Assembly (NCBI RefSeq): GCF_000143415.4
Contig: NW_003314309.1
Coordinates: 34,022 to 98,021, forward strand
Direction of reading: 5' to 3'
DNA length: 64,000 nucleotides
Source of the DNA: Selaginella moellendorffii
Taxonomy: Eukaryota; Streptophyta; Lycopodiopsida; Selaginellales; Selaginellaceae
The notes beneath the pieces were generated by a model. It was not told the origin of the DNA, did no database searches, and was given only the letters and a program-made list of their open reading frames with translations. The translations under genes were made by a program, and so were the position numbers. Positions 22,423-31,435 of this stretch are shown here, in pieces (position 1 is the stretch's first letter; each line of letters opens with the position of its first letter).

Positions 22423-23569
22423 TGTAGCGCACGTGGTTTTTACTCTTTATCCTATGGTGATTTACCATAGGATAACACCACGAAGCGGAACCTAAACCCT
22501 CTTAGTGCCACGTGACAGATGCCACGTGTCACATGCCACGTGTCCATGCCACGTGTCCACAGGAACCCAAGGTTCAGGGCCTTGGGCCACTGAACGAAGG
22601 AACGGTGCCAAACTCCCAAGCATGGAGCCAAGGAGTGTCGGAACCGAACCACGGAGCAACTCCCGAGCATAAAGCCCAAGGAGCGAAGGAACAGGAGCCC
22701 GGAGCGACTTGGAACAGTCCTAGAGTAACCAGCATCCCAATGCTAGGACCAGCACGCAAAACGGAGCCAAACGGAGTCTGGCGCTATTTCGGCATACCGG
22801 TGGCCTAACGCGAGGACATGGGTACTCCACCAACTAGCATGGAATGGAACTTGGGCTTAGACCCAAGCCGGACGCAGAACAAGGACAGACACGCAAGCGG
22901 GAGCTAGACTATGCCTCAGGTTGGTCGGCCATGCCCGACCTACCCACTATCCCTACTATACATTTGGAACCCCCCATAGCCCCCCCCCCCTTGAGGAACA
23001 CACGCTTTGGGCTTTCACCCCAAGCCTCCCTTAGTATCAGGAGTTAGTCTCTGGGACAAGCTCGAAACTTACTAAATATGGAATGTTCCTAGATTGCGAA
23101 TTTGGACACGGGACGAACACCATTGTGTTCAAGCTGATCTCTACATTCCGTAGATATGCCAAATGAGCAAATCTGGACACTTTCCATAAATAGCATTTGG
23201 GACCGAAATGAGACTAACCCAAAGGGCATGATAGCGAGGGTGTTTGGCAGACACGGTAAGCTATCATCCGGCGATATTGAGGGACCAATCTCAATACGCG
23301 AGGGTTCTTGTCACTAGCCAGTGCAAGACAAAACGAGACGGGAACTCCTTACCGGGCTAAGTATGCTTAGCTAATAACACGTAGGAATTCCGTCCTTATG
23401 CTCGTCCGGTCTAAGTACACTCGAAATGCCCAGTTAACTCCACTAGCACAAGAGGGACTGATAAAGGGTCCAGCAATACCGACCTCCTGCCATCGTGGCA
23501 GTAAGGTAAGAGTGTCCGTAAGGACTAGCCAACAGGTAACTTTCGATACCTGAAGTCACATTCGCGACA
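22423..23569 (-). repeat. 5' LTR of the young LARD
   Basis: This 1147-bp repeat pairs with 16294-17441. The differences I could see are single-base changes at about four sites and one C in the poly-C run. Confidence 0.92.
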
Positions 23570-24055
23570 GTAAGTCAAGTTAAAATGGTTTAACATTTCA
23601 CGATTATCCATCTTTAACCAAACCTCAAACTTGCGTTCGCACTGCCTTCAGTCCAATCCAAGAAAATTTTATAAGAGAGCACGGCAATGATTATTTGAAC
23701 CAATAGACTTATCCCTATAGTCTTGATTGATCCACTTATAATTATGCCTAGGAATGATCCACTAGTGTCGTGCTAAACAACTATAGGCCAACCTATTTAC
23801 CACTCTTAGAAAACTCAAGGAAGGTTTACTTTTTCCCATGGTACATAGAACAACTCATGGAACCATTGGAATAACTTATGGAACCATTGTTAGGCTAATA
23901 TTAATCCTATTAACTCAAAGTGTAACCTCGAGTTGCTAATGTGCTTCACTCACGAGCCTAAGCACAAACTTGTGTATAATGGTACATCTCAATCCTCTTA
24001 GGAGCCCAAGAGCAAACTCATATAATAAGGTACAAAAAAGCAACCAAATCCATAC

Positions 24056-24374
24056 CATATTTGGGAGTTTGGCACCATTCCTTGATTCAGTGGCCCAAGG
24101 CCTTGAAACTCAAGCTCCACTCCACTATCTTTTGGACACGTGGCATATGACACATGGTATATGGAGGGTTTAGGTTCCGCTTCATGGTTATCCTATGGTA
24201 AATCACCATAGGATAAAGGGTGAAAACCACATGCGCTACAATTAGTATCAGAGGATGAGTCTTAGCAAGTACTATCCAATGAGATTGGGCAACTAATTTC
24301 GTTGAATATGTAGAGATGAAAATGATGATCCGAGTGGGTATATGTTTGGGTGCAAAGGCTTCACATTTGTTTCT
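24056..24374 (+). other. Inverted segment inside the old LARD
   Basis: This stretch is the reverse complement of what collinearity with the young copy predicts. It contains the first roughly 180 bp of the LTR (24056-24240, ending TGCGCTACA) followed by the internal end with its GTATCAGAG primer-binding site, all reversed. The LTR resumes in normal orientation at about 24375. Similar CCAAG-type bases sit at both junctions. Confidence 0.75.
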
Positions 24375-25335
24375 TGGGAACCAAGGAGTAATAGCACTAG
24401 AGTATGGAATGAATCCCAAGCGTATAGCCCAAAGAGTGAAAAGATAGAAGCACGAAGCAATTTAGAATAGTTATAGAGCATCTAACATCCCAATGCCAGA
24501 ACCAACACGTAAAATGGTGCCAAATGGAATCTAGCGTTATTTCAGCATATCGGTGGCCTAACATGAGGATATGAGTACTCCACCAACTAGCATGGTGTGG
24601 AACTTAGGCTTAGACCCAAGCCGGATGTAAAATAAAGATAAGCACACAAACGGGAGCTAGACTATGCCCCAAGTTGGTCAGCTATGCCCAACCTACCCAC
24701 TATCCCTACTATACATTTGGAACCCCTTATATCCCACTACACCTCCTCCCCCCCTGAGGAACACATGTTTTGAGCTTTCACCCAAGCTTCCCTTAGTATC
24801 AGGAGTTAGTTTCTGAGACAAGCTCGAAACTTACTAAATGTGGAATACCCCTAAATTATGAATTTAAACATGGGACAAACACCATTGTGTTCAAGACAAT
24901 CTCTACATTCTGTAAATATGTCAAATGAGCAAATCTAGACACTTTTCATAAATAACATTTGGGACTAAAATGAGATTAATACAAAGAGCATGATAGCGAG
25001 GGTATTTGGCAAACACAGTAAGCTATCGTTTAGTGAATATTGAGGGACGAAGCTCAATATCACAAGGGTTCTTAACACTAGCAAGTGTAAATCAACAATA
25101 CGAGTTTCTCGTTACCATGTTTAGTATGCTTGATTTAATAATAACTTAGGATTTCCTTCTTTAGTGCCCTTCTGGCTTAAGTGCACATGTGCTAACTAGT
25201 TTCTCAACTAGCTTGGGTGGAGACCATAAAGGGAACCAACAGTAATAACCTTCTACTGTTATGGTAATAAGGAGAGAGTGTATGTAAGGATTAGTCGACA
25301 AGTATCTTTTGATACCCGAAGTCATATTTGCGACA

Positions 25336-25559
25336 AAAATGTGCTTGTGTTGTCATAGCTATTGTAAGTAATGTTACTTCCAATAAACACACACATATGA
25401 TTAACTTTTCTTTCATAAAAAGTATCAAAGATTTATGTACTTCTTGAGCAGTTAAAAATCTAATTAAAATTAAAATTAATTGAATTCAAAAAATTAAATC
25501 AATTAGTACCATAAAACTTCTCCAAGCAAATATATTACTTTCTAGTGTTGTGTTTCCCA
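25336..25559. other. AT-rich spacer
   Basis: This is AT-rich sequence between the old LARD end and the CACTA relic of unit A. No feature is recognised. Confidence 0.4.
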
Positions 25560-28157
25560 TTATAAAAATGGGATAAAAATCCTAATAACTATATTAATTA
25601 ACATTTTAGTAAATTTAGAAACGTACTCATAGTAAATGAAGCCAATTGTTTTCATACCTATTAAATTACCTTTCTCATCTATACAATTTGAAAATTCAGT
25701 TCCATATATTGTAAAAACTTTAAAAGCCTCTATATTATCAATAAATAATTTATTTTGATGACTTGTTAATGTCCAAGTTCTATGATCAATTTTTCCATCA
25801 TGTAGCAGCCACATATTTTACTTCATTCTGTACACAAATAAGTCTTTTTTAGTACTTAATTCATCATTTTTACCAGTAATAGTTTTATATATAATTTCAA
25901 AAACATTCTTAAATATATGCGTGTAATTCTTTAAAAATGCTATTGGCAACTTATAAAAATATGGAAGTTGATAAAATGTGGATATAACCATTTCATACCA
26001 TTAGGTAATGATATTTGATCTTCTTGTCTAACCAAATAATAATATGGTACCTATTTTTTTGGATTCATTTGTCCTAGTATTGGTCAAATATAATTATGAA
26101 TATTAAATAAACTAATTAAAATTATGTTTTAGAAATAATAACTAAAATCTTACATTCTATTAGTAGACCTAAATAGATGATCTATAGGTAAGAAACACCA
26201 ATGACCAATATATATGCTTTTTTATAAACTTCTTGACTATATTCTAAGAATCTAGATCCACAATCTGGGTAAAAGTATTTTCCCATTAGTTCAAAATCTT
26301 GGAACAAAATCATAATCCAGGAAAATCATGAATAAACTATCACACTACTTCTCTAAGCTTAAAAAACTGTTGACCCTCTAGCTTAGAATTATCTTTGCAT
26401 GGCACTCCATCCCATAATTGTTTTAACTCTTCCAAAAATAATAACCAATAAATATTAAGTACCTTAGGAAGTTTTGGGCCTAGAAAAATTATAGATATAA
26501 ATATTTCAATTTATTTTTTTAAACTAATACCTAGTATAATCATAATAAGGAATATAAATGAAGGCTTAATTGCTAGAGCTGGTGGTATATTATTATTAAC
26601 TGCAACAATTGCCTAACATGAATATATTTTTGCCATTAATTTTGTTGGAGAAAGATCATCTTCAGCCATACTAAGATGTATATTTCTTGGATCTACTACA
26701 AAATCTGGATAATCATCTTCGAATTTTTTTTTAAGTTGACCCATCTGCAGGCATTCTCATTATTCCATTAGTGGATTGATGATAAAATGATAAGTTATAT
26801 ATTGTGTTATTTCTCTATATTGAAATTATTGTTGAAGTCAAGGTATAATAAAGAAATAATGCATTATTTTCTCAGGTATATAATTATTAAAATCTTTGTG
26901 CTTGCTAGCATTAGAAATTCTATAAAATTGAAGGTCTTTATTCTCCTTATGAAATAACATACAATCATTCTTCCTTTTTTCTTCCAAAAGGTACTCCAAC
27001 ACTAGAGCATACAGTCAATCCAAGCTTGCGAACATCTTCCATGCCAAAGAACTGGCAATGAGATTCAAGGTATTCATCTAATGCTTTGAAATCTCTCCCA
27101 CCTTTCTCTTTTGTCAATGCTTTCTCTTTTGCTGATTAGGCTGAAGGAGTTGACATCACAGCCAACGCTGTTCATCCAGAGTTTATAATGACACCTTTGA
27201 TGCGGTACACATCCTACATAATGAGTTTGTCTCTTTGCCTCATTTGTTTTCGGTTACTTATGGAACTTTGATCTTCATGCAGGGGTTCTCAAGTTCCTCT
27301 CCAGCTTCCTTTGGAAAAATGTCCCATAGGTAAGAAAAATTCTCTCAATTATCTGGAAGTTTCTTATGACTAATACGTGATCGATCTCTCAGGGCGCCGC
27401 TACGACGTGCTACGCAGCTTTACATCCAAGCCTCAAGGATGTCACCGGGCAATACTTCGTGGATTCCAACAAATCCAACTGTAGCGCTTATGGCAGAGAT
27501 CCCGAGCTCACTCACAAGCTATGGACCTTCTCCCAGGAGCTTATAGACAAGCATTCTCCATCCTAAAGGTAAAAGGTTGATAGTGCTAGAGAGCGAGTGA
27601 GCAAACAAGGACAACTCAGCTGTTTACCATAAAGACGAATATGATTTATAATAATTTGTATAAGGTAAATATAATTACTTCTACACCTTAAACACCAACA
27701 TGCAACTCTCATTCCTAAATCCTAAACAAAAAACTTAATACAGATCTGAGGAAAAAAACAAATTAGGAAATTATGTGTTAAAAGTGGGTACATTATACTA
27801 CTATTAGTAAGTTAGTTGATGTAAATATTGTTGAAATTTATGACTAAAAATTTTGGAACTACAAACCTTAAGAACTTACATTTTAGTCACAGTTTAAAAG
27901 TTGTAAATTGCAACTCTAATTAGCAGCCTATATGAACTTATCTAGCTTTAAAGAACAAATTATGATTTATATTTTAGTTGTAAAGGACAACTATAATTTC
28001 CAACTTAAATTTGAGTAACTATAAAGCTATCTTAAAATTTGTAACTAAAGCCAATTTGCTACATTTAAGTTGAGTTGAAAATTAAAACTTAGATTTCGAA
28101 CAAACACAAAAATTTCGTTGGAAAAACATATCATTATAATGCTTTTATGTAGTAGTG
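25560..28157 (-). mobile_element. CACTA (En/Spm) transposon relic, unit A
   Basis: Conceptual minus-strand pieces match TNP2-type transposases. Examples are a DHLFRSTNRM-like segment near 26170, FVVDPRNIHLSMAEDD then NNIPPALAIKPSF near 26540-26720, and KGNLIGMKT near 25660. The right terminus reads CACTACTACATAAAAGC on the minus strand and ends at 28157, as expected for CACTA ends. Subterminal AT-rich repeats occupy about 27700-28150. Stops are frequent. Homologues lie at about 43730-45775 and 61160-63145. Between about 26870 and 27630 it holds a short-chain dehydrogenase fragment in the opposite orientation. Confidence 0.7.
27004..27566 (+). pseudogene. Short-chain dehydrogenase/reductase fragment inside the CACTA relic
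   Basis: Four 3' exons resemble a TIC32/retinol-dehydrogenase-like SDR, an NAD(P)-dependent oxidoreductase: 27004-27069, 27140-27204, 27283-27329 and 27393-27566. The catalytic YxxxK is present as YSQSK (Tyr 27010-27012, Lys 27022-27024), followed by GVDITANAVHPEFIMTPLMR, then GAATTCYAALHPSLKDVTGQ and a stop at 27564. The nucleotide-binding N-terminal half is missing. A TAG at 27327-27329 interrupts the expected VPQGAATTC, and the exon junction at 27204/27283 is out of phase by one base. Units B and C have transposase sequence here instead, so it was captured or inserted only in A. Confidence 0.8.
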
Positions 28158-28462
28158 TACGGACTGGCAGAAGTCAAGTCTAAGTCTTGACCTGCCGAAG
28201 TCCACATTGTATCCACCGTGGCCAAAAAATCACCACAAGAAAAAATTGTGCAAAGGTCTATGTTATGTAATATAGTTGATAGCCCAGTATACCAATGGCA
28301 AATCCCAAATCCCCCACTTTATTGACTACCAAGGCTTTCATCAAGGTTCAATCGGCTCGAAGTCAAGTGTGCCAAGAATTGATTAACATTTGTGCGTGTA
28401 AACTCTGCGAAAAGAAGAACCTCATCTTTCATGATAGCTCCCACTCTTTGATGTTCTGATCC
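28158..28462. other. Upstream region of the unit A LRR gene
   Basis: About 300 bp between the CACTA terminus and the LRR start codon is conserved in B and C and should carry the promoter. It lacks the inverted-repeat insertion found in B and C. I could not assign a TATA box with confidence. Confidence 0.45.
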
Positions 28463-31435
28463 ATGGCCATGTCTCTCGCGGATTTGCTGCTGCCTTTGTT
28501 TCTACTCGTCTTTCTCACAAGATCCCGGTCACAGTGCCCCACAAATCCATCTGCAATCGTGAACGACACACAGGTTCTTCTCTCTCTCCGTGACAGGCTT
28601 GGCATCAAAGTGTGGAACGAGACTGCCGATCCAAGAGCATGGCGGGGAGTGGAGTGGAGCTCGGACAACCAAGTGGAGGGCCTCGCTCTGTCCAGGTTTA
28701 ATCTCTCGGGAGTTTTTCCTGCCACCTGGGCCGAGCTTCCATCGCTGGCTCGCCTGGACCTCTCGCAAAACGGCCTCTCCTCGCTGGAAGTCCCTTGCAA
28801 AAATACGCAGCTCAACCTCCTCAACTTGAGCTCCAATTCCCTGCAAGAGTTCCCCGGAAATCTCTCCAGCCTCGAGAGTTTGGAAAGCCTGGACCTCAGT
28901 GGGAACTTCTTAACAGTGGCCAGACTCCCAAAGTTTAGCTTGACGCTGCGATCGCTCAACCTGTCCATCAACAACTTAACTGGGAGCTTTTCCATTGGTG
29001 GTAACCTGGGACTGGAGGCACTGGAACTCTCGCAGAACGGACTCAGCGGCTCCATTCCAGAAACTTTCGGGGAGATGACGAACTTGACGCGCCTGGACAT
29101 ATCGTATAACAGGTTTAGAGGAGATCTACCCGATATTTGGAGCAAGAACTTGGAGCTCAGGTACATGCGTATCTCCAACAATTCGCTTCATGGTGGTTTG
29201 CCACCGAGCTTGAGAAGGCTACGCAAGCTCTCTGTTTTACGCGCTGCATACAACTCTCTCTCCGGGCCACTGGAGCTGGAAGATGGCAACTTTGCAAGCA
29301 TCGAGGTTTTGAACCTCGGGCTAAACGGGTTTAGCGGAACGATCCCGGCTACGCTGGGAAGCTTGAGGAACTTGAAGATCCTGGTTCTCACGGGGAATCA
29401 TTTTAGTGGCGCCATACCACTGGAGCTTGGAAACTGGTCGAACATCAGAGAGATATGGCTTGACAGCAATAACTTGACTGGAACAATCCCAGGCGAGCTC
29501 TCGAAGCTCTCGCATCTCCAGAAGCTGGTTCTCACGGGGAATCGTTTTAGTGGCGCCATACCGTCGGAGCTTGGAAACTGGTCGAACATCAGGGAGATAT
29601 GGCTCAACAGCAATAACTTGACTGGAACAATCCCAGGCGAGCTCTCGAAGCTCTCGCATCTCCAGAAGCTGGTTCTCACGGGGAATCGTTTTAGTGGCGC
29701 CATACCGTCGGAGCTTGGAAACTGGTCGAACATCAGGGAGATATGGCTCAACAGCAATAACTTGACTGGAACAATCCCAGGCGAGCTCTCGAAGCTCTCG
29801 CATCTCCAGAAGCTGGTTCTCACGGGGAATCGTTTTAGTGGCGCCATACCGTCGGAGCTTGGAAACTGGTCGAACATCAGGGAGATATGGCTCAACAGCA
29901 ATAACTTGACTGGAACAATCCCAGGCGAGCTCTCGAAGCTCTCGCATCTCCAGAAGCTGGTTCTCACGGGGAATCGTTTTAGTGGCGCCATACCTCCAGA
30001 GCTTGGAAACTGGTCGAACATCAAAGAGATATGGCTCGATAGCAATAACTTGACTGGAACAATCCCAGGCGAGCTCTCGAAGCTCTCACATCTCCAGCAG
30101 CTGGTTCTCACGGGGAATCGTTTTAGTGGCGCCATCCCAGGCGAGCTCTCGAAGCTCTCGCATCTCCAAAGGGTGGTTCTCACGGGGAATCGTTTTAGTG
30201 GCGCCATACCTCCGGAGCTTGGAAACTGGTCGAACATCAGGGAGATATGGCTCAACAGCAATAACTTGACTGGAACAATCCCAGGCGAGCTCTCGAAGCT
30301 CTCGCATCTCCAGAAGCTGGTTCTCACGGGGAATCGTTTTAGTGGCGCCATACCTCCAGAGCTTGGAAACTGGTCGAACATCAAAGAGATATGGCTCAAC
30401 GGCAATGATTTGACTGGAACAATCCCTGGCGAGCTCTCGAAGCTCTCACATCTCCAGCAGCTAGTTCTCAGCAGTAACGACATCGGTGGGGAGCTCCCTT
30501 CCGGACTCTCCAACTGCACTGAGCTCGTCGTTCTCTGGCTGGGGCAGAACAAGTTCTCTGGAAATCTCCCTGACAGCTTCGGGAATTTGAGCCGCCTGCT
30601 CCTTCTGTCGCTTTCCAGCAACGATCTTGTCGGTTCAATCCCGGCCATATTGCAAAACATGTCGTCTCTGCAGTTCCTCTTCCTCGACAACAACAGCTTC
30701 AGCGGCTCCATACCGGACTGGCTTCCCAGGCTCACGAACTTACGAGCCATGAACTTCTCGGTTAACAGGTTCTCTGGGGAGATGCCGGAAAGCATTGGCC
30801 GACTGTTTGCCAACGTCCAGCTTTACAACAAGAACAAACGGTCTGTGATGATTCAAACCACGCGAGGACTCCTCTACAACGGCTTCGCCTTCCCGACCTC
30901 CATAGACTTCTCCTTCAACCAGCTGACTGGAAGCATTCCAGCTGCCATTGGCGACCTCTACAAGCTCCAGGTGCTGCACCTGAGCCACAACCAGCTAACA
31001 GGTCCCATTCCCGAGTCCCTGGGGAAGGCAAGGAATCTCTCCTGGGTGGGGCTCGCAAGCAATCGTCTCAATGGCTCCATACCATCGTCCGTGGCGGACC
31101 TCTCGTTTCTCACCATCTTCGACGTCTCCAACAACAGCCTGGTGGGACGGATACCTGACAGCCCACAACTCTCGTCCATGGACGCGGCTCTCTTCGCTGG
31201 GAATCACCTCTGTGGCTTGCCACTGACCAACACCTGTTCGAGCACTGCTATGCCGCCACATAAGCTTAGAACAGAGGGACAAGGTGGTAGCGAACAGGAC
31301 CAAAGAGAGGTGATAGCACTTGTCAGCGTTGGCATCTTCGTGGCAGCCTTCTTCAACGCGTTCTTCTGGACCTACTTTGCGGCAAACCGCAGAGCTCATT
31401 CCCAGCTCTGTGGATGCTGGCAATCAAATCTCTAG
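28463..31435 (+). CDS. Leucine-rich repeat receptor-like protein, no kinase
   Basis: This intact, intronless 990-codon frame encodes a probable cell-surface receptor-like protein. A signal peptide (residues 1-24) is followed by an N-terminal cap (to about 85) and plant-type LRRs of the LxxLxLxxNxLxGxIP class. About residues 307-666 are seven 48-residue double LRRs plus one 24-residue half, nearly identical. A PSKR/BRI1-like island (about 775-815, LLYNGFAFPTSIDFSFNQL) separates the last repeats. A transmembrane helix (about 950-972) and an 18-residue cytoplasmic tail follow. With no kinase it would need a co-receptor, as is known for RLPs. The start is the first of two in-frame ATGs. The 3' end overlaps the PPR remnant by 12 bp on the other strand. 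The ligand is unknown. Confidence 0.92.
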   Translation: MAMSLADLLLPLFLLVFLTRSRSQCPTNPSAIVNDTQVLLSLRDRLGIKVWNETADPRAWRGVEWSSDNQVEGLALSRFNLSGVFPATWAELPSLARLDLSQNGLSSLEVPCKNTQLNLLNLSSNSLQEFPGNLSSLESLESLDLSGNFLTVARLPKFSLTLRSLNLSINNLTGSFSIGGNLGLEALELSQNGLSGSIPETFGEMTNLTRLDISYNRFRGDLPDIWSKNLELRYMRISNNSLHGGLPPSLRRLRKLSVLRAAYNSLSGPLELEDGNFASIEVLNLGLNGFSGTIPATLGSLRNLKILVLTGNHFSGAIPLELGNWSNIREIWLDSNNLTGTIPGELSKLSHLQKLVLTGNRFSGAIPSELGNWSNIREIWLNSNNLTGTIPGELSKLSHLQKLVLTGNRFSGAIPSELGNWSNIREIWLNSNNLTGTIPGELSKLSHLQKLVLTGNRFSGAIPSELGNWSNIREIWLNSNNLTGTIPGELSKLSHLQKLVLTGNRFSGAIPPELGNWSNIKEIWLDSNNLTGTIPGELSKLSHLQQLVLTGNRFSGAIPGELSKLSHLQRVVLTGNRFSGAIPPELGNWSNIREIWLNSNNLTGTIPGELSKLSHLQKLVLTGNRFSGAIPPELGNWSNIKEIWLNGNDLTGTIPGELSKLSHLQQLVLSSNDIGGELPSGLSNCTELVVLWLGQNKFSGNLPDSFGNLSRLLLLSLSSNDLVGSIPAILQNMSSLQFLFLDNNSFSGSIPDWLPRLTNLRAMNFSVNRFSGEMPESIGRLFANVQLYNKNKRSVMIQTTRGLLYNGFAFPTSIDFSFNQLTGSIPAAIGDLYKLQVLHLSHNQLTGPIPESLGKARNLSWVGLASNRLNGSIPSSVADLSFLTIFDVSNNSLVGRIPDSPQLSSMDAALFAGNHLCGLPLTNTCSSTAMPPHKLRTEGQGGSEQDQREVIALVSVGIFVAAFFNAFFWTYFAANRRAHSQLCGCWQSNL
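29381..30460 (+). repeat. Tandem 144-bp repeats within the LRR gene
   Basis: Seven 144-bp units and one 72-bp half unit (the fifth unit is followed by the half) are nearly identical at the nucleotide level, each encoding two LRRs. The variable codons cluster at a few positions, for example SEL/PEL after GAIP, NSNN/DSNN, and REI/KEI. The paralogue in unit B has only a few of these repeats. High identity implies recent unequal exchange or gene conversion. Confidence 0.95.

Larger units (their letters stand above)
16294..23569 (-). mobile_element. Young LARD-type non-autonomous LTR retrotransposon
   Basis: The 7276-bp element has LTRs 16294-17441 and 22423-23569 (about 1.15 kb each). By eye they differ at about four substitutions plus poly-C length. 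Target duplications GTAAG are exact (16289-16293 and 23570-23574). On the minus strand, TTTGGTATCAGAG follows the 5' (right) LTR as a tRNA-Met primer-binding site, and a GGGGGGGAGAG-type purine tract precedes the 3' (left) LTR. The 5-kb interior has no gag or pol coding, which defines a LARD. It inserted inside an older copy of the same family. Confidence 0.92.
7988..25335 (-). mobile_element. Old LARD-type LTR element, fragmented and hosting nested insertions
   Basis: Three pieces (7988-8537, 13911-16293 and 23570-25335) align collinearly with the internal region and right LTR of the young LARD at 16294-23569. The left end, including its LTR and about 570 bp of internal sequence, is missing at the acetate kinase junction. 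About 500 bp (matching 18613-19110 of the young copy) is missing at the chromovirus insertion. The right LTR, ending TTTGCGACA at 25335, is partly inverted (24056-24374). No gag-pol coding is seen, as in the young copy. The orientation is inferred from the young copy. Confidence 0.82.

Noticed and set aside
29398-30813. 471-codon open frame antisense to the LRR gene
   Set aside because: It is a shadow of the 144-bp tandem repeats. A repeat unit whose length is a multiple of three keeps the antisense frame open, and the translated sequence simply repeats with no known domain.
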